NCBI GenBank assembly: GCA_963169105.1
Contig: OY720632.1
Location: 188,046,448 to 188,110,447 of the forward strand
Source of the DNA: Ceriagrion tenellum
Lineage: Eukaryota; Arthropoda; Insecta; Odonata; Coenagrionidae
Direction: 5' to 3'
Length of the DNA stretch: 64,000 nucleotides
Positions 1 through 12,025 of the stretch are shown here, piece by piece (position 1 is the stretch's first letter; every line of letters starts with the position of its first letter). A program made the translations under genes and the position numbers. The notes below the pieces were generated by a model. The model ran no database searches and was not told where the DNA came from. It saw only the letters and a program-made list of their open reading frames with translations.

Positions 1-395
1 GATTCCGATTCTTTGAAATCGATTCCCGGTTCTCGATTGCGATTCCATCGATTCTTATTCCTAATAACAGGTGGGACATTAATATACCAGTAGCGTACAA
101 CTATTATTTAAATTCAATTATTGGCCAAAATAAAATATCAAAGACGATTAAGTTGCTCAAAAAGTATATTTATTAACATATAGCAAGCATATCCTCAGCT
201 TATTGAGGGAGATTAAAAAGTACAAATTGATAGCCTACACCCAAAATTACTGAGACAAATATGATGTGATAAATGAAATTTGATTTGAATATTTATCTAT
301 CTGAAATCGATGGAATTGTAATCGACGTTAGGCGATCAATTCTAGATACAGATTCTAATCCTGAGAATCGGTGGAATCGACATTTGGATTTGACT
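1..395. repeat. GATTC-rich imperfect repeat at window edge
   Basis: The first 60 bases and the stretch near 300-395 are both rich in GATTC/GAATC and TCGATT words, partly in inverted orientation. The stretch may be the end of a small dispersed element cut by the window edge. There is no coding potential and the class is unknown. Confidence 0.25.
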
Positions 396-1602
396 CATCC
401 TTAATACGATCATAGTTGTGTGTTTTACGGTGGAATTTTGTCTATTGCAAAGGCACTGAATCAAATGCAATGTCATCAGGGTTCATGCAAGGTCTATTAT
501 TTCTAAATTAATGCACTTTTCATTGATTTGATTGAGAGGTATTTTGATCATTGGCCAGCATTATTCATGCTGCGGAGTTTTTATGTTGTCCTCTCTAAAT
601 AATAATTAGATTGGCATTAAGGAAATATTCGTTACTGCTGTTACATGTCCCTTTTAAGGGTTGAAGTTGTGCCATTGATAAATGCATGCCCCTTAATGCT
701 GTTACTCTTTAGCATAGGCACAGTCAAGAGAGTGAATTAAGAATTTTCAATGCTTAGAGCATGGTTTTCAGATGAATTTCTTCATTAAATTAAAAAAATT
801 ATGGAAATGAATTAAGTAAAACCATGATGGCTTTGTAAACTTAATGCTGACCTCTGATACACTCACGGTCAGGCTTTTCCTGACTTAGGTCAGTGGTTTC
901 AAGCATTGGGATTATTACTCATAAAAGAAGAAAGCAGACACAACAAAGGCAGATACAGTTTTCCTGTAACTGTATGTGAATAGGTATCATTCGAAGTAAT
1001 GAGGCCCCCTTTAATTACTCGTAGGGGATTAGTAATCTCCTTGCCTGACGTTTATCTTGCTTCTAGGAAATGGCTGTAACAGTTACCAATCATTCAGCAA
1101 AGCCTTCAGCTTTTAGCAGCATGTCCCTTTCATGTCTCTGATGTTAATTCTTTTATATTTTCTTTCTCTTATGTGCATCTACCGTTATAAATATGTTAAC
1201 TGAATTTTCCATGTTTGGGTTATATTACATGGTATATTGGTTTGAGAGCTTGTGTAGGGACCGAACTTTTTTATTGCTCATCAGATATTGCTTTCGTTCT
1301 TAAATGAGCTCTTCAAGCTAAGATCCAATTGATGGAACATTTCAGGCTTTTATGGAAAGGGTTCTAATGCCTCTGTCAGGTTCCTCTTTTTCTTTCTTCC
1401 ATTTCTTAGACCTTGCAATCTTAAGTTCTTTATGTGGAGCTCACTTGAATTTAATTATGCATATTTGTGGGTTGAGTGGCTGATAGAAATTATTAGCTTG
1501 TAGGCTGTACTTGAATGCCCAAGAACTGTGTTTGAGCCAGACAGAGGCAGTAACTTTTCCATGATAATCCTACTTCAAAGTGATGGCAGACCATTGATGG
1601 AC
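396..1602. other. intergenic, nothing recognised
   Basis: AT-rich sequence. I see no open frame with domain character, no splice-bounded exon and no repeat with clear termini. Confidence 0.5.
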
Positions 1603-1656
1603 AGTCGGTGTTGGTTAGAGTGCTGGATTGGAACGTGGAGGGCCCAGGCTCAAGAC
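1603..1656 (+). repeat. tRNA-like SINE head (degenerate)
   Basis: GGTTAGAGTGC at about 1613 resembles a pol III A box. GGCTCAAGACC near 1646 resembles a B box (GGTTCRANNCC). The distance between them is close to that in tRNA genes. The segment does not form a full tRNA acceptor stem, so it reads as the promoter head of a tRNA-derived SINE or a tRNA relic. It is not clearly the same family as the SINE at 5,207. The body and tail were not delimited. Confidence 0.4.
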
Positions 1657-3410
1657 CTTGTCAGTTGGAAAATTTTTGCCCGCCTTCAATAACTTCCTTG
1701 ACTTAAACTAAATTATTGGATGCAAAGAACGATTAAAAGGAATCAGAGGCTATGTTGTTCAGAAAAATTTACCTCAATGTTTTTTAACTTCGGAAACTCA
1801 GGTCGAGAAGTAGCTGGAGCACGCTTCGTAAATAAGTGCTTTCAGTTCTAAATATATGAGACGATGATTAGAACATTTAAAGCTGCCATGGAAAATTAAA
1901 TTCAGCAGAAAAAGATATTTCAATAATAGGTGACATTTTGGCGATCGATCAGGGAAATTGGTAAATCCATCAGGGAAAGGTCGGGGAATTTGAAAATTGG
2001 ATATCAGCAGCCACCCTGGTAAGGTTTTCCATAGCCCCCGGAGCCCTTTTGATGTCTCACTCCCCTCCCCCCTCTGACTCGAGGGTGAATCGTACGTTGG
2101 TGAGTGGGCAGAAGTACCGGAGGTCTCTCGGAGCGACCTCTCTCTCTCTCTCTTTCTGGAGGAAGAAGACTCGATCCATTTCTTCCCACGTCTCTATCGT
2201 GCTACCCTCTCGTTGTAATGTGTTGCTGTTCGCGAGCAAGTGCCACCAAGCTCTGCCATGCCTCTTCTAGTGGGATTTTCCTGTCGCAAATACCAGAATT
2301 TACAACCCATAGGGATAGGTGTACTTACCGCTACGAATCTCCTTCCAGGGGGTGAATCTGTAGTTTCTGTCAACCGTCGAAAACGACAGTTGTCTCTAAT
2401 TGTATGTGGATATTGGCGAGCATTAAAAATTCACTTCGACAGTATGGCGATCGACGCTGTGCGCTCTACTACCCAGATCTAGAACTGTGTGCGCAGCGAT
2501 AATGGACATATTTTCAAACTTTCACCCTGTGGAAATTCGTGCCTTGTGTGAGAGACTTGCCGTGCAAAATTTCGCAGACCTTGGGTGAAATCAAGCGCCA
2601 TTGGGACTCTGCGTCCTAAGTCCCTTACCCATGTGCATGAGAAATAGAATATTTGGAGTTGATGTAGAATATTTCAATGTTCAATTGAAACTGATAAATC
2701 TAAACATTGTTGTAGGTGATTCCTATCGCTCCTTAATATACCTCTTCAGAATATTCTTGCACTATATCAAAAATTATTCCCGAGGTTTGCACTGCGTTGT
2801 ATGAAGTATTAAGGGCCGATTACTTAAAAGGTAAGCATTTGTTTAAATTACGACACATGAGATTATACTAGTTCAAGAATAATTCTTTGCTGACGATATT
2901 AAATGAAAAGGTTTGCAAGACGATTGTGTCTTCATTGCCAAATTTTACGCGGGGTGATATGTTATTAACTCTGTCGAAGAAGGGTGTTTAAACTGCTGTG
3001 CAGTACTCTATTATCTTCCATGTACGCACCTTGTAACAATGTTTTATGTTCATATTTTAGAGCAGTTTTTAACTCTTTTTCTCAGTAGAATTTTGGAAAG
3101 AACGAGGACAAAATAATTTTTTCTGTAAGTCACTGTTCTTCGACAAATATTAAACTTATTTATTTGTTTCACGGAAAAAGGAGGTTTAAGCTGTAGCCTT
3201 ATCTTAGTTTTTCCTCGGGCTTTTAAAAAATAACACTTGAATAATACGTAAAAATCAACACAACAAAATACCTCAACATAAATGCATTTCAGCATTCATA
3301 CAGCGTCTCAGTATATGAGCGTACCATCAATGCGAGCGGTAATGCAATAATCATATGATATTAGGAAAAATGACAAAATACTTGGCGAATTACATTTATG
3401 AATAAACTAA
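1657..3410. other. intergenic, low-complexity patches only
   Basis: Holds a short CT-dinucleotide run near 2,138-2,156 inside a pyrimidine-rich, more GC-rich patch (2,040-2,400). Overlapping short open frames there are composition artefacts without domain features. Nothing else was recognised. Confidence 0.45.
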
Positions 3411-3450
3411 CACGACCCAGGTTTCGACACTTGGTGTCATCTTCAGGTTG
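3411..3450 (-). ncRNA. hammerhead-ribozyme-like motif (Penelope type)
   Basis: Read on the minus strand, CTGAAGA (3,446-3,440) is followed by one T, a perfect 5-bp stem GACAC/GTGTC closing a 3-nt loop, then GAAAC (3,425-3,421). A mini stem III, ACC-TG-GGT, follows, with C at 3,414 as the cleavage nucleotide. This is the order of the hammerhead catalytic core and resembles the variants in Penelope-like retroelement terminal repeats. Stem I is weak, about 2 bp by eye, so the copy is probably degenerate. No Penelope coding sequence is recognisable next to it. Confidence 0.45.
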
Positions 3451-4803
3451 AACATGCAGAGTTTGTTACAGATAAATAAACAAGATTATTTGTTGAAGTG
3501 GTAATACTGTTTACAGTGAGACGACTATCCAACAATGCATTGGCAAGAGAGGAAGAAATATACATAAGAGACGATGAACACAAAAAGTGCCTCGAAGAAT
3601 GAAGCATGTCCCACAGTTCGGGAAGACACTCAACCCTTTGCATCAGTTCCATCGACTCCTCTTTCGTCCCAACGCGCTTGCGTGACATGTTTTCCCAATG
3701 ATAACTATCCAGCGAGTGCCAAAAAACTTCAAGCGTCGTCGGAGGGCAGCGAGCGTCTCCCTCAAGTCCTATGAGGGTGTCTACACTGGCCTCGCTCTCA
3801 CAGCAGGGAGCGCTACCTGCGATCCCTCCTGACTTCCCAAGTGAGAGCTCGCCTGGGTGTTTACACCGAGAGAGTAGCTATCAGGGAGCAACTCGCTCGA
3901 TTTTTCTCGCTAGAGTAAACGCACCTGAAGAGTCGAAATCGCCGACCGTCGATATAAATTGGAATGGAAGTGCGCATTAGAAGAGCGCAGGCTTTTGGCG
4001 TAATTTTTCGTGGAGGTTTTCAAGCTTATTTATGGTTTTCTCCAGTACTGAAAGGAACATTTCCAAAGTGGGAAAATATGAACGATGTCAATGGTCTCTG
4101 CGCAAAAAAATTGTAAAACTGTGAGTTGCCCTAAGGAAGAATGTAACAAGAAAAGATGCCACATATTAGCTTTCTGTGATTATAAATGTCAATGTTATGA
4201 CCCTTCGAATACCACGGTATAGCCCAGAATTTTGCACCGAAGCTCCAAACTTTAAATGAAATTATGTTGATTTAGTGGTCTTATTTAAAATAAAATTACA
4301 TTTTCGTCATAAGTAGACAGCAAGCGCTGTATTATATTGCTTTTTATGATACTAGACTAAAATTCTAAACTCTGGGACGTATTTAATTTTACCTTTTTTT
4401 GAAATGTTGGTCCATGTTTTGGACCTAATAACTCTTAAATTAATTCATAAGGTCATTCATAACTCAGTAAGGGTCGAGCTTAATATTTTTAACAGCAATC
4501 GCGCAATACTGTAAGAAGACAACATGAAATTTAACTTGTTGCGCATCACTACGGCACAGTGGAACAAAAACGGAAATGAGAAAATATGCTACTTTTGGTG
4601 CTTTAAAAAAAACCGATGTCTTACAACTTGTTGTGCGTTGAAATATATATTTACTACAGTTTAAACCTTTATCTTTCACTAAAAAAAATCGGTGGGTTTA
4701 TTTAAACGCAAAAGATAGGGCGAACATAGTCCTACTACGCGCGTGCCCGCGCTACGGGCGTACACACATTAGTAATGCTTATTCCCGATTTCTCCAGGAC
4801 GGA
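3451..4803. other. intergenic, nothing firm
   Basis: Sequence just beyond the hammerhead-like motif (3,451-3,960) has moderate GC and several short frames, possibly an old retroelement flank. The rest is AT-rich. No feature is supportable. Confidence 0.4.
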
Positions 4804-5037
4804 TTATTGTAACAAACCCCTCTGATTGTTTTCTCTTGAGAAAAATCGGCATCTGTCCACTCCAGCGCTTGGCTTTTCATAAGAATCCGAATCATTATCG
4901 GCAACCAATTCGTCTTCAATTTCTGAATCCGTTAGTCGGCGTAAGGTACCCATTTCTTGTGCGAAACCGAACACTATTCTTTCAGCTTTGCTTATGACAA
5001 GACGAATGCTTTCGTACCTCCCTGTCGACTGTGACAT
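4804..5037 (-). pseudogene. short acidic ORF, possible transposase N-terminus
   Basis: A 77-codon open frame starts at ATG 5,037. Its middle has an acidic stretch (LTDSEIEDELVADNDSDS) reminiscent of the acidic N-terminal leader of some piggyBac-type transposases. No catalytic region follows it in frame, and downstream sequence on this strand is non-coding. It could be the start of a deleted transposon ORF or simply chance. There is no domain evidence. Confidence 0.2.
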
Positions 5038-5192
5038 TCTGGCATGAAACTTTAGAGATGCAAGAACAAAATATCTCTAAGGTTTGGATTTTTTTAGCCA
5101 TCTACCCGAATCCATATGGCCGTCTCCTTATTTTGTTCATCACCATATGTTGTTCTTCATTTGGGCTGTGGGAGGATACTTTCTGTTTCAGT

Positions 5193-5206
5193 CTGTGGGA
5201 GGATAC
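5193..5206. repeat. left target-site duplication of SINE
   Basis: The 14-bp word CTGTGGGAGGATAC recurs exactly at 5,520-5,533 on the other side of the SINE. A near-copy just upstream (about 5,166) shows the target was already locally repetitive. Confidence 0.75.
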
Positions 5207-5519
5207 CGTGGGGGGGATCGGATTGGTGTGGTAGCTAGAGTACTCGCCTACCACACGGGCGGCCAGGGTTCAAATCCCTGCAGTGGAGGATGTTTTTCAG
5301 AGGAACCCGATCCCTACTTGAGTGTCTTGTGGAGGGCACTTCAAGTGGAGTACTCCGTCTGTCGAGGGAGACGTTAAGCCGTGGTCCCCTTGGCGCCTTT
5401 CGTTAAGAGCAGGCTAATGCCGACGCCGGGTTTCTATCCACCCTTCCTCCCTTACCTATCCCCTATGGCGCAAATGACCTTAGCCGTCGGTCTCCTCCCC
5501 AAAAATTCAATCCAGGATA
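5207..5519 (+). mobile_element. tRNA-derived SINE, complete copy 1
   Basis: The element is about 313 bp and is bounded by a 14-bp direct duplication of target sequence. Its head holds a pol III promoter: an A-box-like TGGTGTGGTAGCTAGAG at about 5,224 and a consensus-like B box GGGTTCAAATCCC at 5,266-5,278. The body contains a conserved run about GAGACGTTAAGCCGTGG and a pyrimidine-rich 3' part. The same family occurs inverted at 42,426-42,731 and, diverged, at 52,686-52,965. It encodes no protein. SINEs of this kind rely on a partner LINE for reverse transcription. Two decayed non-LTR elements are in the window, but shared 3' tails were not established. Confidence 0.85.
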
Positions 5520-5533
5520 CTGTGGGAGGATAC
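5520..5533. repeat. right target-site duplication of SINE
   Basis: Exact repeat of the 14-bp word at 5,193-5,206, fixing the SINE boundary. Confidence 0.75.
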
Positions 5534-7670
5534 TAAGTCTCAACGTGGATCACATTTTGCCCCTGAATTTACATCCACTACCCGGAGTTCGTGATCTCCG
5601 ACCGGTTTTTCTTGGGCGTGAAATGAGTTTTTGTGGATCCCTATTTACGAGACATGTCCGAGGGGCCCACTCGGCCGGCGATGGAACAAGGGGAACCGCA
5701 GCGAAGATGCAGCGAAACCCTGTGGGACGTGTTGGGTAGGTACGCGCAGCGGAAACATTTATAGGGACTTTGATGGCTAAAGAACGGATTGAAATACACA
5801 GAAGTGAAGTGGGACACTGATTTCAGTAATGCGAAAACCAGATAAAATCAATGCTTTGTCCCTAACAATGGCACTACCTTGGAAATTCGTATCTACTTCA
5901 GCTAAAAGCCCCGCGGTTTGGATTGTTCGGCAGTAATTGAAAAAGGCAACCCACCCATAAAACCATCAACAATTAATTAATACAATGTTAGTATTATTTC
6001 GAATTGATTTTCGTCTTCGAGGGCCAACGGCAGGAAAAGAGCAGAAATTTTGTTTCTCCCTCCTCTTGTCCATAACATAGTATCGGGAGACCAAGCTTTT
6101 CTCGGTACCTACTTAGTGTGTTACTTATTTTTTTAACTAAGTGGTAATTTATATTATGTAATTCTATAGTATAGACTTTATGGTTTTTGTCATCAGTTAA
6201 CAAAATCTCATTATTAATGGCCTGAATATGTTTACTCGAAAATAAGGTCAGAACGGCTATTTTATGGTGATCGTCAGGTAAAATAATGGTCGCGTCGTTT
6301 CAGCGGTCTTCCACAGAGCATCTGAATTTATAAAATAAATGGGTGGTGGAGTCAAAGAAAAACAGCTGTCTAGGCATTTCTGATGGGAAGTTTGGAAGAG
6401 GTCTTCCACGGAGCATTCGAAGAAGCCAAATGAATGAATCAATAAAGCGCGGCTGCGGAGCCAAACAGAAGTACTCGAAGAAGTGTCTTTGCGTTTCTTA
6501 TGGGAAGTTGGACTCTCATTTCAGCACGAAACAGATTCAGGTTTTTCGGGTAATGGAACCAATCCCTATCCATATTACGTATCGCAAAGCCGTAAAATGC
6601 CGACATTCGGGTAGATCGGATATCCAGTTTTGATAACATAATTACATAGCGCATGCTTATATAAAAATACTTCTCGCTTTACAGTATACGAGAAAAATCC
6701 CCACGGCAGTATGACACTTTCGTGCTAAACGCTGGTTTCATTATCGGAGATGCTTACTGCCCGTGGTCATAGTATTCGCGCTGTGATAATAGCTTCGTTT
6801 TCATGGTAATACGAAACATGTTCGTCGACATTGAATCCCTTCGTGATTTCTAAGCCAACAGAGACCTTTTACGAGAATTTAACTTGGCTCAATGGATTTC
6901 TCATATCCTCAAGTATCCAATTTCAGGAGAATAGGTTCGGTTGTTTTCGAGGAAATGTTTGCATACCCATACGCCCATATCAAGAGATCTTGTCATAAGA
7001 TGTGATCCTATTTATCCAGCTTTCCTCAAACTTGTAGAAGATATAAGAGGCAGTCGAGGGCCTGGAAGTAGCGTTGCCAAAAGAGGTGTATGGAAAATAG
7101 CTCGCAGATATAACGTGACGACCGGAATTTGGGAGAATAGAAAGTGTGAATTTTTATTTTTTTATTTGAAAAAATATTGATGTGTCGGAAGGTATACATG
7201 ATGACTTAAGGAGCCAAACTTCTAACATTGCATGTAGAAATACTTATTTATATGGAATGAGCTTTTTGGTTGGTTTCATAAATTTAGGTGGAAATTTAGA
7301 GCAAGTTCTATCTGTTGGTTCATAATGATTTTGAATGCAAAATATAGGACTAATGGCTGTTTTGTAAGAAATGCAGCTAATGTCGCACGGTCTACATGTG
7401 CGGTTACAAATTTATATCAAAACATAGTACAAAATTTTCATCGCGTGTGACATCCACTTAAGAGACCTTTTTCCAATCAACTTTTGTATTTCATCAGTGT
7501 CTTTATCAATCGACAATAAAACAATCAATCGCGCAATGTTGAAAACTTAACGTAAAGAAAAAATGTGAAAAATGAGTTCGTTCCAAACTTATATTTTTTT
7601 TGTGCCGAGGGTTTTCTTTCGATAGAAGAACTTGTAGACAATTCCGTCTCTTTACTCTAGGAAATGCAGC
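5534..7670. other. intergenic, nothing recognised
   Basis: Several open frames of 60-100 codons occur but none shows a domain, codon continuity or splice context. Confidence 0.45.
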
Positions 7671-8320
7671 TTAGAGCATGTGAACATGCATATGAACAGA
7701 ATTTTGTAAATCCACGCCTGCACATTCAAATCTCTGACCATGAGATTTGTTAATTATTATGGTTAATGCAGGCTTTAAAGTAAACTGGTGTCTCTGCACT
7801 GTACGTCCAAGTTTGCCTCCAATAGAATCCAAAGTAATTCTTGGAACGTGCACTTCTTTTCCTCTTTGCTCACCGGTATTAACTATTTCTTTTTTATGGT
7901 GTTGCATAAATTTAGTTACGATTAGTCTCGCGCCATTAAGTAAACCTTCGGAGTCATCTAAATTCATCAGCAGCATGGTTATGGCATTCATTTTCACTGT
8001 TAGTTTATGAGGTGGAAAATTTGCAATGTCAACAGATTTAAAAAATTCAAGACCGCTTTGGGCTGGGATGGAGTCGTAGCTGGAGTAGGTTCCTAAACCT
8101 TGATTTCTCCTGGAAATTTTTCTATGATGTCAGTGATAATTTTTGTGACGTCTTTGTTTAGAGGAGCTAATATTGTTCGATATTTCATTTCTTCGAAACT
8201 ATTGTTGGCATGACAATAACCAAAAACTTCTTCCATTAAGTTACCTTTGGAGACAATATATTTTGGAATTTATATCTCATATAACGCATTGACCGGCAAA
8301 TCTTGAAAATAATCTGCAAA
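7671..8320 (-). pseudogene. decayed Helitron Pif1-like helicase, C-terminal part
   Basis: On the minus strand the broken frames read, in order, a segment like 'ILAPLNKDVTKII', a segment 'IPAQSGLEFFKSV', then 'NFPPHKLTVKMNAITMLLMN', 'LDDSEGLLNGARLIV' and 'INKSHGQRFECAGVDL'. This is the C-terminal order of the Pif1-family helicase domain of RepHel proteins of Helitron rolling-circle transposons (LPPH.L, LLRNLD, GLCNGTRL and the TINKSQGQTF motif). At least one frameshift lies near 8,095 and the reading stops at 7,671, so it cannot encode an active protein. No Rep/HUH domain was found nearby. It is a relic of an autonomous relative of the Helitron copies at 23.1 and 61.2 kb, though membership of the same family is unproven. 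Confidence 0.75.
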
Positions 8321-9652
8321 ATCTCATTATTCTTGACCAACTCATACTTTCCGACAATGAAAGGAACCTAAAGTGGTTCCATTGTGCGCTTTTTCAATTG
8401 GTAGGTCTTAAAGTTCACTTCGGTTGGCTCTAGCTAACGAAAAGAGAGTCCTACCACCGAGCGGAGCTATGCCTACCCCAAAAAGTATCCTCAAAATGGA
8501 CTCCTATTTTACTTGGAATCAATGCAAAGGTTTATATTTATGCTTTTTTTTAAATTACTTGAACTCAAAATGAAGGGTTTAAATTTTCGCTATCAGATGG
8601 TAGAAAATGTAGTGTGTATTTATTGCAATCGATTTTAATATACCCTTCGTTTTTCCTTAAAATTATAACCCTTAGTCCTGGGTTCGTGAGAAAATTTCCA
8701 TTATACTGTCTCTTCCCAGTCTAATACTTTACGTTACTAAGTAATTTTAAGGGCGATTCTGACGCCTTCAATAAGACCCTGTCAGAATCGCGGTTTGAAC
8801 TCAGTTCTTGCAGTTCATCCTATATCTTGATTCCAAGTAATTTGAAAAAGCTATAAAAGAAACCTCCGCACTACTTCTGAGTAAAATAGTGGTCCATTTT
8901 GGGGCCATTCGGCCCTAGCAGCCCTGAGGCCTTCAGTGCAATGGATACCTTGCACCCGATTACCCTAACTTACCGACTTTCAGGGAAATCGGTTGTGTAG
9001 TTTTCTATAAAATATTTACATACACACGTATATATATAAACATTCATTTAAGAACATATGTACAAATATTGCTCGTTTAACAGTATAAGATATTCATTAA
9101 TCACAGGGGAGAAGTGGAGGTTTGTAGGTATTAATTACGTTATAGTTTCACTTGGATATTCGACGCGCGGCGTATGCACAGACCACCCGCACTACTTCTT
9201 AACGTGTCATTTTCAAAACAAAAACGGGTAGACAATGGGCTCGCACATGGCAGGAATGAGGTTCACCCTATGCATTGTGTTTGACTGAATAATCCACCAA
9301 TTTTATTTTTATCATTGAAGGGTAAATGTTTTAACTGTTATAAAATATATATTTCAACTTAAAATGAGAAGTCAATAATCGCTTTCTTTAGCACCAAGAG
9401 TGGCAACATATTCACATACGTTTTTGAATGAATGGTGAATTCCCACGTTATTTACATTTGAACTGAATTTTTTAAAGATTTGACAATGCGCGATAATTCA
9501 TGCACTGTAGATAACTTTGTTCCGCATCACCTGAAAAACAACGGTGAATTTGGAGATAACATTTGTCAAGAGTGTACAGTAGCAACAGAAAATTTTTAAT
9601 AATGTCAAAATCTTATTGTGTGGAATGAGTATTTACTATGTCCGGTAACTCA
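8321..9652. other. intergenic, nothing recognised
   Basis: AT-rich non-coding sequence. A patch with 'ggggccattcggccctagcag' character near 8,900 has moderate GC but no recognisable identity. Confidence 0.4.
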
Positions 9653-9962
9653 GTCATCCAGGTACATCTCTTTTTCAATTATCATTTTTTATTGCGTGTC
9701 CATCTATTTAATCACATTAATATTTCTAGTCTAATAAACTACTACGTACCTCGGCTCCTCTCGTCTCTTAGATGCGACAATGTATTCTAGTACCGTCATA
9801 TTAGCCTGTCATCCAGGTACATCTCTTTTTCAATTATCATTTTTTATTGCGTGTCCATCTATTTAATCACATTAATATTTCTAGTCTAATAAACTACTAC
9901 GTACCTCGGCTCCTCTCGTCTCTTAGATGCGACAATGTATTCTAGTACCGTCATATTAGCGT
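9653..9962. repeat. perfect 155-bp tandem duplication
   Basis: Two adjacent units, 9,653-9,807 and 9,808-9,962, match base for base over essentially their whole length, differing only at the final two bases (CT versus GT), where the second unit leaves the array. The absence of divergence points to a very recent duplication or an assembly collapse/expansion artefact. There is no coding frame in the unit. Confidence 0.9.
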
Positions 9963-11979
9963 CTGTGTATTGTCGAATAGCCACGCTTTGCCTTTAGTGA
10001 AATTGATATGTGGTTTATGAAATCGACTGTCAGCACTTACAATTTCACTGTGTTAATTTAATTACTGCAATTCCAAGAAATGATTCCACGGAAATTAATG
10101 AATATGATGCAACGAAATAAACCTCCACGCATTGCTTGAAATGATTGTGCTGGAAACATGAAACCTGGCGTTGTGTAAGGGAATCGTGATTCACGTGAAA
10201 ATTGCTAGAGCTAATTTTTTTGTGATAAGTATGCACTAATCTCTGATGCGCATGGAATGTGAGCATTTTGGAAGCAATTGTAATTAAAACCTATAAAATG
10301 TGAGCACGTTACTCATTTGAATTTCGTCTTCATTTAAGGATTTGTTTATGTACGCCATGCGTAAGTTAGAGACTCCCCACTATCTTTCGGTAAATGCTCA
10401 GTCAATATTTCGCTTTCACGATGGAAAAAAGGCGATACGTTGAAGCAATCGAGGGGAGATTCTCTCCGAGAATGCCCTAAAAACAAATTCTTCCCAAAAT
10501 ACGAGTGAGAGAAACAGGAGGAATCGGGAACAATCAACTATATAAAATTACCACCAAATGAAAGATAATATATTTCAGCAACATAACACGTACAAACAAA
10601 GTAAGGGTCAGCCAACCTGTGTTCTGACGTCTAAGTTTCAAAATCAATCACCAACTATAAGATACAGCAAGAGTAGAAACTCTCAAGACCACGGTCAATA
10701 TCAAAAGAGACCGATTAGCGGTTTTCGTCGTAAGAGGGGAAGTTCAGACGGTGGGAGAGTGGAAAGGATGAGCAGAGGAAAATAGGCGATTTGTTACCTC
10801 GCAGGGGAAGTTTTCGGTAAGGTCAAAGTGAAAGTGACGAGGGGGAATAAGGAGGAACAGGTGATTGGCAGTCTTGGAGGGGAGGTAATTTTGTGGAATG
10901 GGAACACATGCGGTGTAGGATTGCAATTGGAGATTAGGAACTGCTTTTCATCTCCGATCGCGGATTTCTGGTTTTCTGCCTTAGTGCCCAGCACTTCTGC
11001 ATTAGCACATCCTCGTAGTCTTCCGTCTCCAACTGCTATATAAACGCGAGAGGGTCTGGTGAGGGGACGTGGCGGACAGGACGTGGCAGGCAGGACTTGC
11101 TGGCAGCAGATGCTGAGTCGCGGAGATGGCCGTTGGCACGACAGATGTCGTTGCCCGAGGCGCACCCAGGCGCGCCCCGCCACTGACGCGCTAAGTCCTT
11201 CAGCTAAGTCCGGAGGATAAATAGTCCGCAGAGGATAAATTGTCCAAAGAGGAAATAAATGCTACAACGCTCAAAATGTATGCTCAAAAAATGCTGCAAC
11301 GTAGACGCTGAAGTGCGCAGGATTTTGGAAGTAAATGACGAGGGGTTCGAAGTGAGTGAAAACGAATTCGAAGCTGAAGATGAATCCAACGAAGTAATAG
11401 AGGATACACATGGTCAAATACTTATATTCAAGAGAGTGTGAGGGAGGAGAGATGAACCAATCAGCGAAGGTTGGGTGTGGTCAAGGGGGGTAGATTGGGC
11501 TTTCCTGTTGTGGACTGCCATCGCGATCTGCCACATTCACTTTTGGACGTCAGGTGTTCTTTGTTCATGAAAATCTTGAGGAAAGTAATTTAAGTGAAGC
11601 CTGCGTCTTTAGCTAGTTAAATTATTCAAATACTACTTTATATACAAGGCAATTGTACGATTGCTGAGTATGCAATGTAAGATTTTTAAATGATAATGCC
11701 GCGGCTAATTTTAAGAATTGATTCGATCATTGTAGATTTATGAGGAATCTGAGATGGTAGAGAAAAAATAATATGGTCGATCAAACCTCTTGGACATTGT
11801 ATTAAAGAGTTCACTACAGTAAGTGGGTGTTAAAAATCTTCAGCTAGCTCTTCGTTGGATTTTCTCATTTTAGTTAGTGGCCGCTGTATCTATAAAGCGT
11901 CCATCGCTCATATCCACGCACTCATCCTCAGTAAGACCTTTGTTATTTACTTGTTGGGTCTATGTCTATGTCGGTCGGA
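9963..11979. other. intergenic with one GC-richer patch
   Basis: The patch at 10,780-11,200 is GC-richer and yields overlapping frames on both strands, including a 129-codon minus frame. These look compositional, being proline/serine/arginine rich with no domain. No exon with splice sites could be defended. Confidence 0.4.
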
Positions 11980-12025
11980 CATGTCGGGTCGGGACGGGTC
12001 GGGTCGGACGGGTCGGGTCGGACTA
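11980..12025 (+). repeat. short CGGGT/CGGAC minisatellite
   Basis: About nine tandem units of GTCGG(G/A)(T/C)-type pentamer-like words in otherwise AT-rich sequence. It creates the spurious glycine/arginine-rich frames seen here. Confidence 0.7.

Noticed and set aside
5224..5280. Functional tRNA gene
   Set aside because: Pol III boxes are present, but the acceptor and anticodon arms do not close and target duplications show it is a SINE head.
10794..11183. 129-codon minus-strand frame, Pro/Ser/Arg-rich
   Set aside because: It sits in a GC-richer patch where both strands are open. There is no domain, no splice context and skewed composition.
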